Below are positions 1 through 10,427 of a DNA stretch of 64,000 nt, in pieces. The stretch lies in assembly GCF_011067745.1 (NCBI RefSeq), contig NZ_JAAMPJ010000005.1:62001-126000 (forward strand), written 5' to 3'. The DNA is from Lentzea alba (GTDB lineage Bacteria; Actinomycetota; Actinomycetes; Mycobacteriales; Pseudonocardiaceae). Position numbers and translations under genes: made by a program. Every line of letters starts with the position of its first letter. Position 1 is the stretch's first letter. The notes beneath the pieces were generated by a model, which was given only the letters and a program-made list of their open reading frames with translations, ran no database searches and was not told the origin of the DNA.

Positions 1-911
1 CCGCCGCTACGACCGCCACCACCGGGACCGCCACCCAGGCCAGGCCCGGTGGGCACGCCGATGGGCGGGATGCCGGTGTTCGGCGGCCGTTCGATCACGC
101 TGCCGGCAGGAGGCTTGCCACCGCCGGTGAGGTCACCGGGCTTCAGACCGCCGGTGGTGCTGTCGCCGGGCTTCAGCCCACTGATGTTGGTGTCGTCGCC
201 GGTCACGGTGTCCGGTGGCGTCCACGTGCCGGTCGGCCCCTGCGGAGAGCCGGTCGTGCTCGGGAACGTCGGGTTCGGGTGGCCGGACGGACGCGTGGGG
301 TTGCTGTTGGAGGTCTTGTCATCGCCGTTGCCGCTGCCGGTGTTGATGACCTCGACGTTCAGCGTGTCCGCCATGACGCCCGGGAACTCCTTGGGCAGAT
401 CACCGCGGTTGGTGTTGCTGGCGCTCTGGAACTCGCTGTAGACCTTGCGGTTGTGCGCCTCTTTGGAGTTGTAGCTGTTGACGGCGTCCTCGGCGTCGGT
501 GTCCCACGGTGAGATGTCGTCCCAGAAGCCGGTGTCCGGCTTCTTCTCCGGCATGTCCTTGAGCTGACCCTTGTTGTAGTTGAACTGGTAGACCTGGTTC
601 GACAACGAGCGGTCGGCCTGCCGGAGCGCGTCCTGCATCTGGATCATGGCCTGGTTGATCGGGTTGGCGGCGGTCTGCGCGGCGTCCGCGCTCGCCCCGG
701 TCCACGCCTCGCCGAGGGTCTCGCCGACCTTCTTGAGCCGCGCCTCGACGCCGGCGTACGTGCGCTCCAGCTCCGACGCCTTGTTGGCGGCGTTCTGCGC
801 CGATCCGGTGCCGGGCCCGCTGGTCATCTGGGTGTAGATCGTGTAGCCGGAGAGCCCGTCCGCGCGGGTGTTGTCCTCCGAGTAGCAGCTTGGCGCGGCG
901 GACCCTGTCAT
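1..911 (-). CDS. WXG/PPE-like ESX-type secreted protein, C-terminus beyond window (partial)
   Basis: The gene runs off the left edge; 303 codons are visible from the ATG at 911. The first ~150 residues look helical and contain a W-T-G turn at about residues 70-72 (EAWTGASADAA), the signature of WXG100/PPE-type substrates of type VII (ESX) secretion. From about residue 190 the protein becomes a low-complexity Pro/Gly/Thr-rich tail with repeated GLKPGD-like words, as in the long proline-rich tails of actinobacterial PPE-like proteins. The ATG overlaps the stop of the upstream DUF3558 lipoprotein gene (ATGA, 908-911), so translation is probably coupled. Export through an ESX apparatus is inferred from the family; no ESX core component lies in this window. 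Confidence 0.7.
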   Translation of the reverse strand, partial: MTGSAAPSCYSEDNTRADGLSGYTIYTQMTSGPGTGSAQNAANKASELERTYAGVEARLKKVGETLGEAWTGASADAAQTAANPINQAMIQMQDALRQADRSLSNQVYQFNYNKGQLKDMPEKKPDTGFWDDISPWDTDAEDAVNSYNSKEAHNRKVYSEFQSASNTNRGDLPKEFPGVMADTLNVEVINTGSGNGDDKTSNSNPTRPSGHPNPTFPSTTGSPQGPTGTWTPPDTVTGDDTNISGLKPGDSTTGGLKPGDLTGGGKPPAGSVIERPPNTGIPPIGVPTGPGLGGGPGGGGRSG

Positions 912-1531
912 TTCGCACCTGCCTTTATCGTCGTGATTGCGAGGTTCGCGAACTCGGTGACCCCAGCGCACGGGTCCGCGAAGTACTTGCTCTTCTCATC
1001 GCTGAGGAAGGTGAAGGTGATCGCCCTCGCGTCGGACGCGCCGACGACGACCTCGCAGTTGCCTTCCTTGCGCTGGTCGACGATGAGAGCGACGGCCACG
1101 GGGTAACCCTGGATCGCGGGCCGCTCTTCGAACACGGGGTACTTGTCCTTCTTGGCGTAGATGGAGTCGAGGCTCGTCCCCGAGGGGAGGACCACCATGC
1201 CCAAGGACATCTCCGCGGCGGTGAACGTGCCGGACCACTGGCAGGCGGGACCTGGAGCACCGGTGTTCACCGATCCGCTGACACCGGGCAGGCCGTAGGC
1301 CGTCAACTGGGCTGCGGTGACCGCGTTGCACGGAGCGGCCTCGACGGCCGCCAGGTCGAGCGGGTTCGAAACCTTGGGCGCTCCGCCGCTGTTGCCGGCG
1401 CTGGTACTGGTGGGCTGGGGCGCGTTCGTCGGCGTACCGGTGGTGCCGCCGCCGGTGCCGCAGCCCGCCAGCAGCACGAGTGCGGCGGTACCTGCGACGA
1501 TGTTTCGGATGCGCAACTGCTCAGTCCTCAC
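908..1531 (-). CDS. DUF3558-type lipoprotein
   Basis: This is a 207-residue predicted lipoprotein. The N-terminus has a short charged start, a hydrophobic stretch and a lipobox (LVLLAGC), followed by a Gly/Thr/Ser-rich linker. The mature part has the pattern of DUF3558 proteins: an early Cys in EAAPCNAVTAAQL, a PACQWSG segment in the middle and a late Cys in FADPCAGV. Such proteins are common beside ESX-like substrates in Pseudonocardiaceae; their role is unknown. I chose the GTG at 1531 because it overlaps the preceding stop (GTGA, 1528-1531) and gives a compact signal peptide. It is the middle gene of a three-gene operon with overlaps on both sides. Confidence 0.75.
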   Translation of the reverse strand: MRTEQLRIRNIVAGTAALVLLAGCGTGGGTTGTPTNAPQPTSTSAGNSGGAPKVSNPLDLAAVEAAPCNAVTAAQLTAYGLPGVSGSVNTGAPGPACQWSGTFTAAEMSLGMVVLPSGTSLDSIYAKKDKYPVFEERPAIQGYPVAVALIVDQRKEGNCEVVVGASDARAITFTFLSDEKSKYFADPCAGVTEFANLAITTIKAGAK

Positions 1532-1827
1532 GGCTTGAAGGTGTCCTTGTTGCCCTGCTCGGTCGTCTCGTACTGAGCCAGCGTGGCCTTCAGGTTCAGA
1601 ATTCGAGTCCTCAGCACCTTGCGCAGTTCGTCGTTCGACTTCTGGTGCGCCGCGCCCGCCGTGAGAGCCCAGTTGTTGTAGACCACGCTCGGCCGGTCTT
1701 CCCCCGCGGCCTCGACCTTGACCAGCGCGTCGCCCGTCGTGTGGGCCTTCTCGAGGTCCAGGTAGATCGACTCGTACTCCTTGATGGCAGCGCGCAGTGT
1801 ATCGAGATCGACTTTGGTCCCGCTCAT
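1528..1827 (-). CDS. Small helical ESX-associated-like protein
   Basis: This 99-residue protein has no signal peptide and is rich in Ala, Glu, Leu and Lys, which suggests a helical hairpin of WXG100 size. A turn-like segment (VVYNNWALTAGAAH, about residues 49-62) sits mid-protein, but there is no strict W-x-G. The start ATG at 1827 has a good ribosome binding site (GGGAGG about eight bases upstream). It is the first gene of the operon that continues with the DUF3558 lipoprotein and the WXG/PPE-like protein, so an ESX partner or chaperone-like role is plausible. That role is inferred from context and size only. Confidence 0.6.
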   Translation of the reverse strand: MSGTKVDLDTLRAAIKEYESIYLDLEKAHTTGDALVKVEAAGEDRPSVVYNNWALTAGAAHQKSNDELRKVLRTRILNLKATLAQYETTEQGNKDTFKP

Positions 1828-1970
1828 CCCCAGCACCCTCCCCTGAATATCGTGCGCCAAGCAGCATAGCGCGGGGCCCAACGCCTTGTCCCGGTTTCAA
1901 ACCTCGTTCGGGTGAACACGACGAAGTGTCACCTGGGCATTGGGACGAGCAAGGCGGTACGAAGTGCGAC

Positions 1971-2669
1971 ATGGTTCGTTCTTCGGCGCTTTTCGTCAGC
2001 ACCGCAATGCTTCTCGCCGCCTGCTCCACGCCCAGGCCGGTGGCCGCCCCCGTGATCACACCGCCCGCCCCGGCGATCGGCGCACAGGCGGACTGCGCTG
2101 AGCTCATCGCCATGGAGGACTCGCGGTGTCTGGGGTGGACCGCGCCTGAGCCGCACGGGTTCTTCGACGTCCGGAGGATCAACGACGACGAGGCCGGCGT
2201 CGGCAAGGAACTCCAGTGGGGTCCCTATTACTGGTGCGCCGCGTTGAATGACAACGTCGTCGAGGACGCATTGGGCTCGACGGATGTCGCGCGGGTAGTC
2301 ACCGACAAGTTCTACTGTCAAATAGTGGTGCGCGGACACAAGGCGAGTGGAATTTACAACAAGCTTTCCGTTTACCTCTCGCCTTATGAACCGGGCAATC
2401 CGGCATTCGACTGGTTCGTCGAGCCGAACGAACTCGGCGAGGTCACCGAGTACAAGGGCCGGAAGGTCACCCGCAACGACAAGCTGAGCTACTCGTCCAG
2501 CGACCGCATCCAGTACACGGTCGAGATCCCCGGTCACGGCTCGGTGTGGAACCTCGAGCTGCAGCGGAGCCAGTCCAACCCGAGGTTGGAGTTCACGTCC
2601 GATCTCGCGGACGCCGAGCGGCGGACCAGGGTGGTCGTCGACGCGTTGATGGCCTACGACCAGACGTGA
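1971..2669 (+). CDS. Uncharacterised lipoprotein
   Basis: The 232-residue product starts with a hydrophobic signal and a lipobox (LLAAC), then an Ala/Pro-rich linker. The mature part contains at least four Cys (ADCAEL, DSRCLGW, YYWCAAL, KFYCQIV), which may form disulfides outside the membrane. It resembles the DUF3558 class in layout (lipoprotein, early Cys, YYWC segment) but I do not recognise the domain with confidence. It is transcribed away from the ESX-like operon. It ends exactly where the convergent DUF4233 gene ends: the two stop codons abut as TGATCA at 2667-2672. Confidence 0.6.
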   Translation: MVRSSALFVSTAMLLAACSTPRPVAAPVITPPAPAIGAQADCAELIAMEDSRCLGWTAPEPHGFFDVRRINDDEAGVGKELQWGPYYWCAALNDNVVEDALGSTDVARVVTDKFYCQIVVRGHKASGIYNKLSVYLSPYEPGNPAFDWFVEPNELGEVTEYKGRKVTRNDKLSYSSSDRIQYTVEIPGHGSVWNLELQRSQSNPRLEFTSDLADAERRTRVVVDALMAYDQT

Positions 2670-3065
2670 TCAGCCGGCTTGCTGTTGCTGCGCGGGCAGC
2701 CGACCCTCGGCCATCCGCTTGAGCAGGTCCTTGCGCAGCCACAGCAGATAAGCCCACACCAGGCCGAAGATCACGCCGATCACGCCGAGAGCGGGCAGCA
2801 GCAGCCACGAGGCGATCAGCAGCACGTGCAGGGCAACCACGGCGGCGATGGCCCAGGACCGGCGGACGAAGGCGCACATCGCGATGAACACCGCGATGAA
2901 GCCGAACGCCACCCAGCCGGCCAGGGAGGTGACGCCGCCGTGCAGCTTGGCGATCACCGGCAGGGCCAGGGCTACGACGATGACCTCGAGGATCAGGGTG
3001 CCGGCCATGATGCCCCGGAACGCCTTCATCGGGTCCTTCTTCAACGGAGCGGGGGCCTCGCTCAT
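2670..3065 (-). CDS. DUF4233 membrane protein
   Basis: This 131-residue integral membrane protein has about four hydrophobic segments (around residues 17-40, 47-65, 70-90 and 92-110), followed by a short basic then Gln-rich tail. Small DUF4233 proteins directly after folC are typical of Actinobacteria; their function is unknown. The ATG at 3065 overlaps the folC stop (ATGA, 3062-3065), so it is the last gene of the valS-folC operon. A role connected to folate or polyglutamylation is only a guess from position. Confidence 0.8.
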   Translation of the reverse strand: MSEAPAPLKKDPMKAFRGIMAGTLILEVIVVALALPVIAKLHGGVTSLAGWVAFGFIAVFIAMCAFVRRSWAIAAVVALHVLLIASWLLLPALGVIGVIFGLVWAYLLWLRKDLLKRMAEGRLPAQQQQAG

Positions 3066-4399
3066 GCCGGCTCCTTCCCGAACAGCGCGCGGGCCTCGCC
3101 CGCGGTGACCACGGAGCCGGTGACGATGACGCCGCCGCCGGAGAGTTCGTCCTCGGTGAGGTGGATGGCTTCCTCGATGGCGTCGTCGAGCCGCGGGCGG
3201 ACCTCGAAGCGGTCCTCGCCGAAGATCGGGATGGCGAGACCGGCCAGGACGTCCGGGTCCATGGCGCGCGGGGACGAGTTGGTGGTGATCACCAGCTCCT
3301 GCACCACGGGCTCCAGGGCGGAGAGGATGCCCTCGGCGTCCTTGTCGGACATGACGGCGACCACCGCGACGAGTTTGCGGAAGCCGAACTCCGAGTCCAG
3401 GGCGCGAGCCAGCGCCGCAGCGCCGTGCGGGTTGTGGGCCGCGTCGACGAAGACGTTGGGCGCGGAGCGGACTCGCTCCAGGCGACCCGGCGTCACCACC
3501 GTGGCGAAGCCTTCGCGGACGGCCTCCACGTCCAGCTGGCGGTCGGGGCCGGCGCCGAAGAACGCCTCCACCGCCGCCAGTGCCAACGCCGCGTTGGCTG
3601 CCTGGTGTTCGCCGTGCAGCGGAAGGAAGATGTCCTCGTAGACGCCGCCGAGGCCCTGCAACGTCACCAGCTGGCCGCCGACGGCCACGGCGCGCGACAC
3701 GACGCCGAACTCGCTGCCGAAGCGAGCGATCATGGCGTCCACGGAGGCCACGCGTTCCAGGATGACCTTCATCGCCTCGGGCGTCTGCTCGCCGACGATC
3801 GCGACCGAGCCCGGCTTGATGATCCCGGCTTTTTCAAGAGCGATGTCCTCGATGCGCGTACCGAGGTACTCGGTGTGGTCGAGGCCGATCGGGGTCAGCA
3901 CGGCGATCTTCGCGTCGGCGATGGACGTCGCGTCCCACGTGCCGCCCATGCCCACCTCGACGACGGCCACGTCGACCGGGGCGTCCGCGAAGGCCGCGTA
4001 GGCCATGCCGGTGAGCAGCTCGAACTTGCTCATCCGGATTTCGGACCGGCTGTCCACCATCGCGACGTACGGCTCGATGTCGCGGTAGACCTCGACGTAG
4101 CGCTCGGGGCTGATCGGCTGGTTGTCGAGGCTGATCCGCTCGGTCGCGAGCTGCAGGTGCGGGCTCGTGTACCGGCCGGTGCGCAGGCCGATGCGCGTGA
4201 AGAGCGCATCGGCCATGCGCGACGTCGACGTCTTGCCGTTCGTGCCCGTCAGCTGCACGACCGGGTAGTTCGTGTGGGGGTCGCCCAGCACGTGCGCCAG
4301 CGCCTTGATCCGGTCCAGCGACGGCTCGAGCTTCGTCTCGGGCCACCGCTGGTTGAGCTCGTTCTCGACGTCGAAGAACTCGTCGAGGTTCTGTTCCAC
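3062..4399 (-). CDS. folC: Bifunctional folylpolyglutamate synthase / dihydrofolate synthase
   Basis: The enzyme adds glutamate to dihydropteroate and to folates, using ATP in the cytoplasm. The Mur-ligase fold is clear: a P-loop TGTNGKTS at about residues 51-58, a central VVEVGMGGTWDATS motif, GLDHTEYLG, and DAAHNPHGA in the C-terminal ligase domain. Its 445 residues fit the family. I chose the GTG at 4399, five bases after the valS stop, because upstream in-frame sequence belongs to valS. The valS-folC-DUF4233 order is the usual actinobacterial one (Rv2448c-Rv2447c in M. tuberculosis). Confidence 0.93.
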   Translation of the reverse strand: MEQNLDEFFDVENELNQRWPETKLEPSLDRIKALAHVLGDPHTNYPVVQLTGTNGKTSTSRMADALFTRIGLRTGRYTSPHLQLATERISLDNQPISPERYVEVYRDIEPYVAMVDSRSEIRMSKFELLTGMAYAAFADAPVDVAVVEVGMGGTWDATSIADAKIAVLTPIGLDHTEYLGTRIEDIALEKAGIIKPGSVAIVGEQTPEAMKVILERVASVDAMIARFGSEFGVVSRAVAVGGQLVTLQGLGGVYEDIFLPLHGEHQAANAALALAAVEAFFGAGPDRQLDVEAVREGFATVVTPGRLERVRSAPNVFVDAAHNPHGAAALARALDSEFGFRKLVAVVAVMSDKDAEGILSALEPVVQELVITTNSSPRAMDPDVLAGLAIPIFGEDRFEVRPRLDDAIEEAIHLTEDELSGGGVIVTGSVVTAGEARALFGKEPA

Positions 4400-4404
4400 G
4401 GTGA

Positions 4405-7041
4405 CTACGCCTCCGGCAGCGCGGCCAGGCGCTCGTTGATGCGGGTGATGTCGGCTTCGGCTGCGGCCTTGCGGGCCTCGATCTTGGCGACGACGTCGGC
4501 CGGGGCCTTGCCCAGGAACGCCGCGTTGCCGAGCTTGCCCGAGGTCTGGGCGAGCTCCTTCTCCGCGGCCGCGAGGTCCTTCTGGAGCCGCTTGCGCTCG
4601 GCCACGACGTCGATCGCGCCGGACAGGTCCAGCTCGACCTTCACCGCGCCCTTGGGCAGACCGACCTCGAGCGTCGCCGAGACGGTGAACTCGTCGCCCG
4701 GCTCGGTCAGGCGCGTCAGCGCGCGGACCGACGGCACCTGGTCGGTCAGGCCGACGCAGCACGCGCCGCGGACCTTGCCCGCGACCTTCTGGCCCGGCTT
4801 GAGGTCCTGCTCGGAACGGAACCGGCGGATCTCGGTGGCCAGCTTCTTCAGACCCTCGATCTGGGCGGCGGCGTCCAGATCGCGCTCCGCACCGGAAGCC
4901 GTGGGCCACGACGCGATGACGAGCGACTCCTCGCCGGTCAGCGCGGTCCACAGCGTCTCGGTGATGAACGGGATCGCCGGGTGCAGCAGGCGCAGCAGGA
5001 CGTCGAGGACGTGGCCCAGGACGGACTGCGTGGCCTCGACGCGGCCGTCCGCGATCTGGACCTTCGCGATCTCCACGTACCAGTCGCAGAACTCGTCCCA
5101 CGTGAAGCTGTACAGCGCCTCGCAGGCCCGGGAGAACTGGAACGCCTCGAAGTTGGAGTCCACAGTGGACACCAAAGCGTCGAGCTCGTCGAGGATCCAG
5201 CGGTCGGCCGCCGTCAGCTCGTCGCGGGGCGGCAGCGGACGGGCCACCGTCGCACCGTTGGCCATCGCGAACCTGGTGGCGTTCCACAGCTTCGTGGTGA
5301 ACTTGCGCGAGCCGGCCGCCCAGTCCTCGGCGACGGCCATGTCCGAACCGGGGTTCGTGCCGCGCAGCAGCGTGAACCGGGTGGCGTCCGCGCCGTAGCG
5401 CTCCATCCAGTCCAGCGGGTCGATGCCGTTGCCCTTGGTCTTCGACATCTTCTTGCCGAACTGGTCCCGGATCAGGCCGTGCAGGAAGACGTGGTCGAAC
5501 GGCTGCACGTCGTCCATCGCGTACAGGCCGAACATCATCATCCGGACGACCCAGAAGAACAGGATGTCGTAGCCGGTCGACAGGACCGACGTCGGATAGA
5601 ACTTGCGAAGGTCCTCAGTGGACTCCGGCCAGCCCAGCGTCGAGAACGGCCACAGGCCGGACGAGAACCACGTGTCGAGGACGTCCTCGTCCTGGCGCCA
5701 GCCCTCACCGGTGGGCGCCTCGTCGTCCGGTCCGACGCAGACGACCTCGCCGTTCGGGCCGTAGAAGACCGGGATCCGGTGGCCCCACCACAGCTGGCGC
5801 GAGATGCACCAGTCGTGCAGGTTGTCGGTCCAGTCGAAGTACCGCTTGTTCAGCTCGGCCGGGTGGATCTTGGTGCGGCCGTCGCGGACGGCGGCCGACG
5901 CGGCCGCGGCGATCGACTCGACCTTGACCCACCACTGCAGCGACAGGCGCGGCTCGATGACCGTGTCGCACCGCGAGCAGTGCCCGACGGCGTGGACGTA
6001 CGGCCGCTTCTCCGCGACGATCCGGCCGTCCGCGCGCAACGCGGCGACGATCGCCGGACGCGCCTCGAACCGGTCGAGCCCCTCGAACGGGCCGTGCGCG
6101 GTGATGGTCGCGCGGCCGTCCATGATCGTGAGGTTCGGCAGGTCGTGCCGCTGGCCGATCTCGAAGTCGTTCGGGTCGTGCGCGGGGGTGACCTTGACCG
6201 CGCCGGTGCCGAACTTCGGGTCGACGTGCGTGTCGGCGACGATCGGGATGCGCCGGCCGGTCAGCGGCAGCTCGACCTCGGTGCCGATGAGGTGCTGGTA
6301 GCGCTCGTCGTCCGGGTGGACGGCGACCGCGGTGTCACCGAGCATCGTCTCGGCGCGCGTGGTCGCGACGACGATCGAGTTCTCGCCGTCGCCGTAGCGG
6401 ATGGAGACGAGCTCGCCGTCGTCCTCGCTGTGGTCGACCTCGACGTCCGACAACGCCGTCTGGCAGCGCGGGCACCAGTTGATGATCCGCTCGGCCTGGT
6501 AGATCAGGCCGTTGTCGTACATCTTCTTGAACATCGTCTGGACGGCGCGCGACAGCCCCTCGTCCATGGTGAAGCGCTCACGCGACCAGTCGATGCCGTC
6601 GCCGAGCCGCTTCATCTGGTCGAGGATCTTGCCGCCGTACTCCTCTTTCCACTCCCAGACGCGCTCGACGAACTTCTCGCGCCCGAGGTCGTGCCGCGAC
6701 AGGCCCTGCTTGGCCAGGTCGCGCTCGACGGCGTTCTGGGTCGCGATGCCCGCGTGGTCCATGCCCGGCAGCCACAGCACCTCGTAGCCCTGCATGCGGC
6801 GACGCCTCGACAGCGCGTCCATCACGCTGTGGTTCATGGCGTGGCCCATGTGCAACGAGCCGGTGACGTTGGGCGGGGGCAGCACGATCGTGAACGGTGG
6901 CTTGTCGCTCTTGACGTCCGCCTCGAAGTAGCGCCGGTCGACCCACCGCTGGTACAGCTCCGCCTCTACCTCCGCCGGAGTCCACGCGGCGGGGAGGTCA
7001 GGACGCTGGGGTGCGGTCTCGCGTTCAGTCACAGCTGTCAA
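4405..7041 (-). CDS. valS: Valyl-tRNA synthetase
   Basis: This class I synthetase charges tRNA-Val. The HIGH-like motif is HMGH (in [12 protein letters not shown]) and the KMSKS motif is KMSKT. An editing (CP1) insert and zinc-type CxxC pairs (NWCPRCQ, GHCSRCD) are present. The last ~70 residues form the charged coiled coil typical of bacterial ValRS. Total length is 878 residues, as expected. The start is uncertain: TTG at 7041 or GTG at 7032 (three codons shorter), neither with a strong Shine-Dalgarno, so a leaderless or weakly led message is possible. It heads the operon with folC. Confidence 0.95.
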   Translation of the reverse strand: MTAVTERETAPQRPDLPAAWTPAEVEAELYQRWVDRRYFEADVKSDKPPFTIVLPPPNVTGSLHMGHAMNHSVMDALSRRRRMQGYEVLWLPGMDHAGIATQNAVERDLAKQGLSRHDLGREKFVERVWEWKEEYGGKILDQMKRLGDGIDWSRERFTMDEGLSRAVQTMFKKMYDNGLIYQAERIINWCPRCQTALSDVEVDHSEDDGELVSIRYGDGENSIVVATTRAETMLGDTAVAVHPDDERYQHLIGTEVELPLTGRRIPIVADTHVDPKFGTGAVKVTPAHDPNDFEIGQRHDLPNLTIMDGRATITAHGPFEGLDRFEARPAIVAALRADGRIVAEKRPYVHAVGHCSRCDTVIEPRLSLQWWVKVESIAAAASAAVRDGRTKIHPAELNKRYFDWTDNLHDWCISRQLWWGHRIPVFYGPNGEVVCVGPDDEAPTGEGWRQDEDVLDTWFSSGLWPFSTLGWPESTEDLRKFYPTSVLSTGYDILFFWVVRMMMFGLYAMDDVQPFDHVFLHGLIRDQFGKKMSKTKGNGIDPLDWMERYGADATRFTLLRGTNPGSDMAVAEDWAAGSRKFTTKLWNATRFAMANGATVARPLPPRDELTAADRWILDELDALVSTVDSNFEAFQFSRACEALYSFTWDEFCDWYVEIAKVQIADGRVEATQSVLGHVLDVLLRLLHPAIPFITETLWTALTGEESLVIASWPTASGAERDLDAAAQIEGLKKLATEIRRFRSEQDLKPGQKVAGKVRGACCVGLTDQVPSVRALTRLTEPGDEFTVSATLEVGLPKGAVKVELDLSGAIDVVAERKRLQKDLAAAEKELAQTSGKLGNAAFLGKAPADVVAKIEARKAAAEADITRINERLAALPEA

Positions 7042-7056
7042 GTCTACGGAGGCGGG

Positions 7057-7080
7057 GGTATCGACTTAAATCGAGATACC
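7057..7080. promoter_or_regulatory. Inverted repeat next to valS start
   Basis: GGTATC (7057-7062) is matched by GATACC (7075-7080) around an AT-rich centre (CTTAAAT), a look that suits a protein binding site. It lies just upstream of valS and next to the long hairpin segment, so it could control either divergent transcript. No regulator is known. Confidence 0.35.
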
Positions 7081-7085
7081 TGCTA

Positions 7086-7249
7086 GGGCCTGTATCGAGG
7101 TCTGGGTTCGATGAAAGTCGCGCCTGAGGTGGTTCCTGGTGGTGCGGCCGAGCGGCCCGCATACCGGTGTTGTACGTGGGTCGTTCGGCCGTGCCGCCAG
7201 GGGCCGCCTCAGGCCCGGCTATCGCGGATCCAGACCTCGATACAGGCCC
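7086..7249 (+). ncRNA. Candidate long RNA hairpin (~78 paired positions)
   Basis: Positions 7086-7164 pair with 7172-7249 around a 7-base loop (7165-7171). By hand I count three mismatches (7115/7221, 7121/7215, 7161/7175) and one bulged base (7111). Thirteen further positions are G-U wobbles if the plus strand is transcribed: for example 7106/7229, 7130/7206, 7133/7203, 7134/7202, 7140/7196, 7143/7193, 7144/7192, 7152/7184, 7155/7181 and 7159/7177. Read on the minus strand, the same positions would be A-C mismatches. This one-sidedness points to a structured plus-strand RNA, either a leader of the gene at 7296 or an independent RNA. A decayed palindromic mobile element is the main alternative. 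Confidence 0.55.
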
Positions 7250-7295
7250 CAGCGGCGACGGGCAACCTCGGCGCGCCCGCGAACGTGCTGTTCTC

Positions 7296-7994
7296 GTGAA
7301 CAACAAGGTGGTGTCCGGCGTCGCGTTGCTCGTCATCGGCGCGGTGCTGTTCGGGCTCTACCTGCGAGCTCAGGTGCCCTCGGTGAACGTGGCGATCCCG
7401 TTCGCCGGCACGCCTGCCGAGCAGTGGCAGGACGGCGACGAAGGCATCGGCGTGCCCGGCGCCGACCCCGTCTACGAGCAGGTGCGGCAGGCGCTCATCG
7501 CGTCGCGGACGGACCCCGTGATGATCAGCGAGCACAGGCCCGACAGGTTCCTGGCGATGCTCGCGCCGGACGTGCGCGACCAGGTGGCCCGCGATCTCTC
7601 CGGCTGGACCACCCGGCTCAAGACGGGCACGAAGCTGATCGGCCTGAAGGTGTCCGGGCGGATGACGCTGGGCCAGAAGAACGGCTACCCGGCCGTGGTG
7701 ACGGACTACGTGTTCGCCTACGCGTTCGAGCCGCCGGATCCGGGGAAGCTGCGCAACCAGATGGAGATGGTCGCGGCGAGCCGCCAGCAGGTGACGTTCA
7801 CGATCACGCCGGCCGGGTTGTGGCCCTCGGACGCAGCGGGTTTCCAGTACTCGATCGCGTGCCGGGCGGCGCGGGACGGGTTCCTCGCGCCGCAGTTCAC
7901 GGAGCCCGCCGTCCAGAGCGACGGCGTCCCGAAGGACGACCGCAGGTACTTCTCCACGGACGGCAGCGTGCCGACCGAGAACACCTGCGATTGA
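7296..7994 (+). CDS. Membrane-anchored protein of unknown function
   Basis: The 232-residue product has an N-terminal transmembrane anchor (about residues 5-22, VVSGVALLVIGAVLFGLYL) and then an extracytoplasmic domain without recognisable catalytic motif. Two Cys lie near the C-terminus (SIACRAARD, ENTCD). I took the GTG at 7296 because it directly precedes the anchor; no strong ribosome binding site is visible. The gene lies 47 bases downstream of the long hairpin and diverges from valS. I do not recognise the family. Confidence 0.6.
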   Translation: MNNKVVSGVALLVIGAVLFGLYLRAQVPSVNVAIPFAGTPAEQWQDGDEGIGVPGADPVYEQVRQALIASRTDPVMISEHRPDRFLAMLAPDVRDQVARDLSGWTTRLKTGTKLIGLKVSGRMTLGQKNGYPAVVTDYVFAYAFEPPDPGKLRNQMEMVAASRQQVTFTITPAGLWPSDAAGFQYSIACRAARDGFLAPQFTEPAVQSDGVPKDDRRYFSTDGSVPTENTCD

Positions 7995-8021
7995 TCACCC
8001 TTTCAGAGGTGCCGGGCAGGA

Positions 8022-8048
8022 GTGACGGCGATCACAATTAGCCGTCAC
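8022..8048. promoter_or_regulatory. Perfect 8-bp inverted repeat upstream of the molybdoenzyme gene
   Basis: GTGACGGC (8022-8029) and GCCGTCAC (8041-8048) flank an 11-base AT-leaning centre. It follows the stop of the preceding gene by 27 bases and precedes the molybdoenzyme ATG by 93. It could be a terminator stem for the first gene or an operator for the second; there is no T-run after it. A second small stem (CCCCTTGGGG) follows at about 8060. Confidence 0.4.
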
Positions 8049-8141
8049 GGACCGTCTAACCCCTTGGGGCCCGTGCGACGGCGCCGCCGCGTTCTTCGGG
8101 GGCGCTGGCGGCGCCGACGTCGATCAGCGAAGAATGAACGC

Positions 8142-10419
<2,278 letters not shown>

Positions 10420-10427
<8 letters not shown>

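Noticed and set aside
7057..7249. T-box leader for valS
   Set aside because: On the minus strand the hairpin would carry A-C mismatches at the thirteen biased positions, and I see no T-box sequence or specifier loop.
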